A stretch of DNA of 64,000 bases, from positions 35,980,338 through 36,044,337 of the forward strand of contig CM060199.1 in the NCBI GenBank assembly GCA_030562195.1, in the 5' to 3' direction. The translations under genes and the position numbers were made by a program. Shown here one piece after another: positions 61,250-64,000 of the stretch. Source of the DNA: Nipponacmea schrenckii. Lineage: Eukaryota > Mollusca > Gastropoda > Lottiidae. The stretch's first letter is position 1. Every line of letters starts with the position of its first letter. Below the pieces are notes generated by a model that ran no database searches, was not told the DNA's origin, and was given only the letters and a program-made list of their open reading frames with translations.

Positions 61250-63777
61250 GATGGACATTTTGCTTTCCACCTAAAGACGTGTATGACTATTTTCCCTTGT
61301 TTGATTCAATGCTTACGTAAACTTGCTGGCAAGGACCAGGATTCAATGAAATTTATTGAGTTTCAAGAAAGGGGAAAAACAACTCAATGAATGGATAACT
61401 TGTTAACCTATATCTTGATTTTTTTTTTTTTGAATAGTGAAGTTCTAGTCATATTTATAACATAAAATATTGCCTTATTAAACTTATTTATAGTTACTAT
61501 CAACTTTAATGGTAAGATTCTGTCCAAATATTTATTTATCTAAAGTGATGACCATTAACTGAGTTGGGCCCCATTTCAGGGATAGATCCTAAGTTCTGTT
61601 TTAACTTGAAAATGAAAATTCAGAAAAGCAAATGGAAAGATGAGTGAAAGAGTGCTTCATATGTTGTTTAGCGGAATCGAAATCATTGTGAACATATTAA
61701 GGCCAGCGTCAAATGACATGTTTGATTTTATATCAGAAAACTCAATGCCATTCAATCAACTGATTACATGTAACAAGAACATGCCATGACAACTATCTAT
61801 GAAAGGTATACTGAAATGGTAAATGTCCAGAAATAATTGTAAGGACTAGAGGGAAAGATTACTCTATTGTGTATGTGTTTCGGGCTTGGCAAATGTTTCT
61901 AAAATGGGTCATGCTCAGAAGATATGAGGACAATAGTTTTACCTAAACTCATAAATTTGTGGATTGATGCTCTAGACCTAGTAACTATGAGATAAGAAGA
62001 AAATAAGGACATGATGGTGTATATAAGTCACACTGATATTCTTGAACACAACAGTTTAATACAATACATACAATAAAGTTATTACATTTTAAAATCATTT
62101 ATAATTTAACAGGGTTAGTTAAAACTCTCCAGTATAAATATTTATTTTCTATAGAAAGTTAATATCATTTGACATGAAATAAGAGAATCTGTATGAATAT
62201 TCCTTTTGATTAGAGTTAGGATATGGACTATAGATAATGTATACTAGTTAAATGAATCAGATCTAAAACCTATAGACAAAAACTAAATGATATTCTATAG
62301 TATAATTCTAAATACAATTGTTCTATTTGTTACATTAATTAATAGATGACAGCTTACTTAGTATTATTGGACAAAGTTACTCTAACAAGACGACCTCTTT
62401 ATTTTGACTTAACCTACTATAACCTTTATAACTTACACATTACAATACAAACAAGTCAATTACATAGTCCAAAATCATCAACCCCTTTTCCTATTTTTTT
62501 ATATTTGCTCTTGTATTGTTAATAGAGCTCCATTCAATATTTATTTACCATCTTTAATAATTCTATAATGCTGATACCAATTACGTAGAAATTGAAACAC
62601 AAATACAGATAATCTATGAAGAATTATATAAATAGTTACAATCTACCAGAGCACTTTAAAACTATTCACAACATTTTGTATACCGGTATACTATCCTTTA
62701 TAATCTCAAATTATAAATCTCTTAATAACTAACAATTATATAACTAAAACCCTCTTAACTTGTGTACCATTCATTCCATGATCATTTGAAAATGAACATA
62801 CACACAGTTTTATTTTCTCAAATCTGAACTTGGTGGTACTTGATTGGTGAGTTTTAAACAGGTTATATCTTTGACAATTCTGTCCAGACTTTTATCTATT
62901 ACAGCATATTTTATAGGACTGGTGGATGTAAAGAATAAGCAACTAGGATAACTCAATTTCATGCACCACTGTTGTCAATTGTCATATAACAGCATAATAT
63001 ATCATAATACAATATTGAATAAATAACACTGGTTACAATGGTATACATAGGTTATTTGTACCACATCTTTTCTAGTGAGTTAAAAGCTAAGGATACAAAA
63101 AGAATTTGTACAGAAATTAGTGGCCGAAACACTTCACTAGCATTATAAAATTTCTGATGGGTTTTTAAATACTGAGCAATTGGGGATCTTAAACTAATTT
63201 TTTGGCAACATGATGAACTTGTACTGTTTCTGAATTGAGCTACAATATTACGGTCACCTTTGAGCTTCTATGTATATATATATTATGATGAATGCAACCT
63301 TTATACAAATTAATGAGGAAATAAACAAAATTCTTGATTGATGTGAACTGCGTTAAGTCAATGGCAAGCTGTGTGAATGTGAAGCTCAAAAATATGAAAA
63401 ACTTGGTTATTGAGTTACTGCTTATCTATCAGTTCATCTTTGAGCTTATTTTGATGAATGTAAGCTCAAAATAAATTAATGAGTAACTGTGGGTAAGTTC
63501 ATAGATTATGGCAAGTATGGTACATGTGAAGCTCAAAATGATTACATCAATGACAAAATACCTTGAGTTGCCACTAAACAAACAACTATCTTTACACATT
63601 AATAATAACAATTCATATTTAATCTTGATATTCATAGAGGCGCATAGGACATAATCACGTTATGGCTTGTGCTTTTGAATTACAGGATGTCTAACTAGTT
63701 CTTAATCTTGAGCACATACACACGCTAGTCTACAAGTCATTAATAAATTAAAAATCAACTGATATACTGTATATATA
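61250..63777. other. Intergenic / probable long 3' UTR
   Basis: About 2.5 kb without a supported gene, between converging transcripts. Near 63240-63560 the motif GTGAAGCTCAAAA and its inverse TTTGAGCTT recur four or five times (63259, 63380, 63440, 63460, 63528), often beside TAATGAGTAACTG or TTGAGTTACTG. These could form weak hairpins. Part is likely 3' UTR of the gene at 63778. Confidence 0.5.
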
Positions 63778-64000
63778 TTAATTTTCCTCTCCACCATGAT
63801 CTAATATATGTTCGTATGAAAATGGTTGAAACATATAACCTTCACCTTTATAAAACTTGCTCTGAAATTCAACCCTGAAACGAAATATTATATAAATATA
63901 AGCTTGGTATTCACATACAACTTAAAATATTGAGTAAAGAAAGGTTTAAGTGCAAGAATTGAATATCATGTCTTTGGACAGGATGCCTTACCTTCAATGC
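63778..64000 (-). CDS. Last exons of an unidentified gene (5' partial)
   Basis: The final exon 63778-63861 encodes [20 protein letters not shown], then DHGGEEN and a stop. An upstream exon ends at 63992 (..GCATTGAAG|GTAAGG) and runs off the window. The acceptor must be the second of two AG sites (TTTCAG|AGC); the first one, at 63874, would create an in-frame stop. The tail looks conserved, with aromatic and acidic residues, but is too short to assign to a family. Confidence 0.6.

Noticed and set aside
63778..63874. Using the first CAG (at 63874) as the acceptor of the final exon of the right-edge gene
   Set aside because: Joining to the upstream exon would place a TGA in frame; the second CAG at 63861 keeps the frame open.

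Overview
The window is animal nuclear DNA: AT-rich, with spliced genes on both strands (GT..AG introns, often carrying minisatellites) and many dispersed repeats. Conserved single-copy metazoan genes together with lineage-specific secreted cysteine-rich proteins suggest a lophotrochozoan, most likely a gastropod mollusc. The species call is an inference. No bacterial, phage or CRISPR features are present.

Layout. 294-3482 (-): N-terminal WD40 part of DCAF5, whose 3' end lies left of the window. 3483-9140: gene-poor, with a degraded LINE 3' end and a ~68-bp minisatellite. 9169-9862 (+): an unrecognised two-exon gene with a possible PP1-docking motif. 10020-11065: 43-bp minisatellite. 12064-17168 (-): PPP2R3C, complete, 12 exons, with a 34-bp minisatellite in its last intron. 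18346-21614 (-): a steryl-sulfatase-type arylsulfatase whose first intron holds a tRNA-containing fold-back element. 23076-23663 (+): intronless saposin-B protein. 23975-36112 (+): FRMD8, with apparent alternative first and last exons. 37494-40391 (-): secreted ShK-like/Sushi/PAN protein. 41457-43273 (-): secreted protein built from two copies of an unrecognised domain. 46310-49457 (+): a small single-pass receptor whose one cysteine-rich domain has BCMA-type spacing. 51742-55437 (+): HUS1. 55656-58068 (-): PSMF1/PI31. 58898-61249 (+): CCCH zinc-finger protein. 63778-64000 (-): last exons of an unidentified gene.

The genes do not form a pathway. The conserved ones are housekeeping or regulatory (CUL4 substrate receptor, PP2A subunit, 9-1-1 clamp, proteasome regulator, iRhom partner). 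Some pairs are convergent with very short spacers (HUS1/PSMF1; FRMD8/ShK-Sushi-PAN) and one is divergent (PSMF1/CCCH). The parts most worth a second look are the BCMA-like receptor, the duplicated-domain secreted protein, the 186-aa protein with a KKRVTW motif, a hAT-like MITE with 8-bp target-site duplications, and the fold-back element with an internal Pol III promoter. Exon boundaries were read by eye from splice motifs and reading-frame continuity. Every complete model closes in frame, but none has transcript support here.
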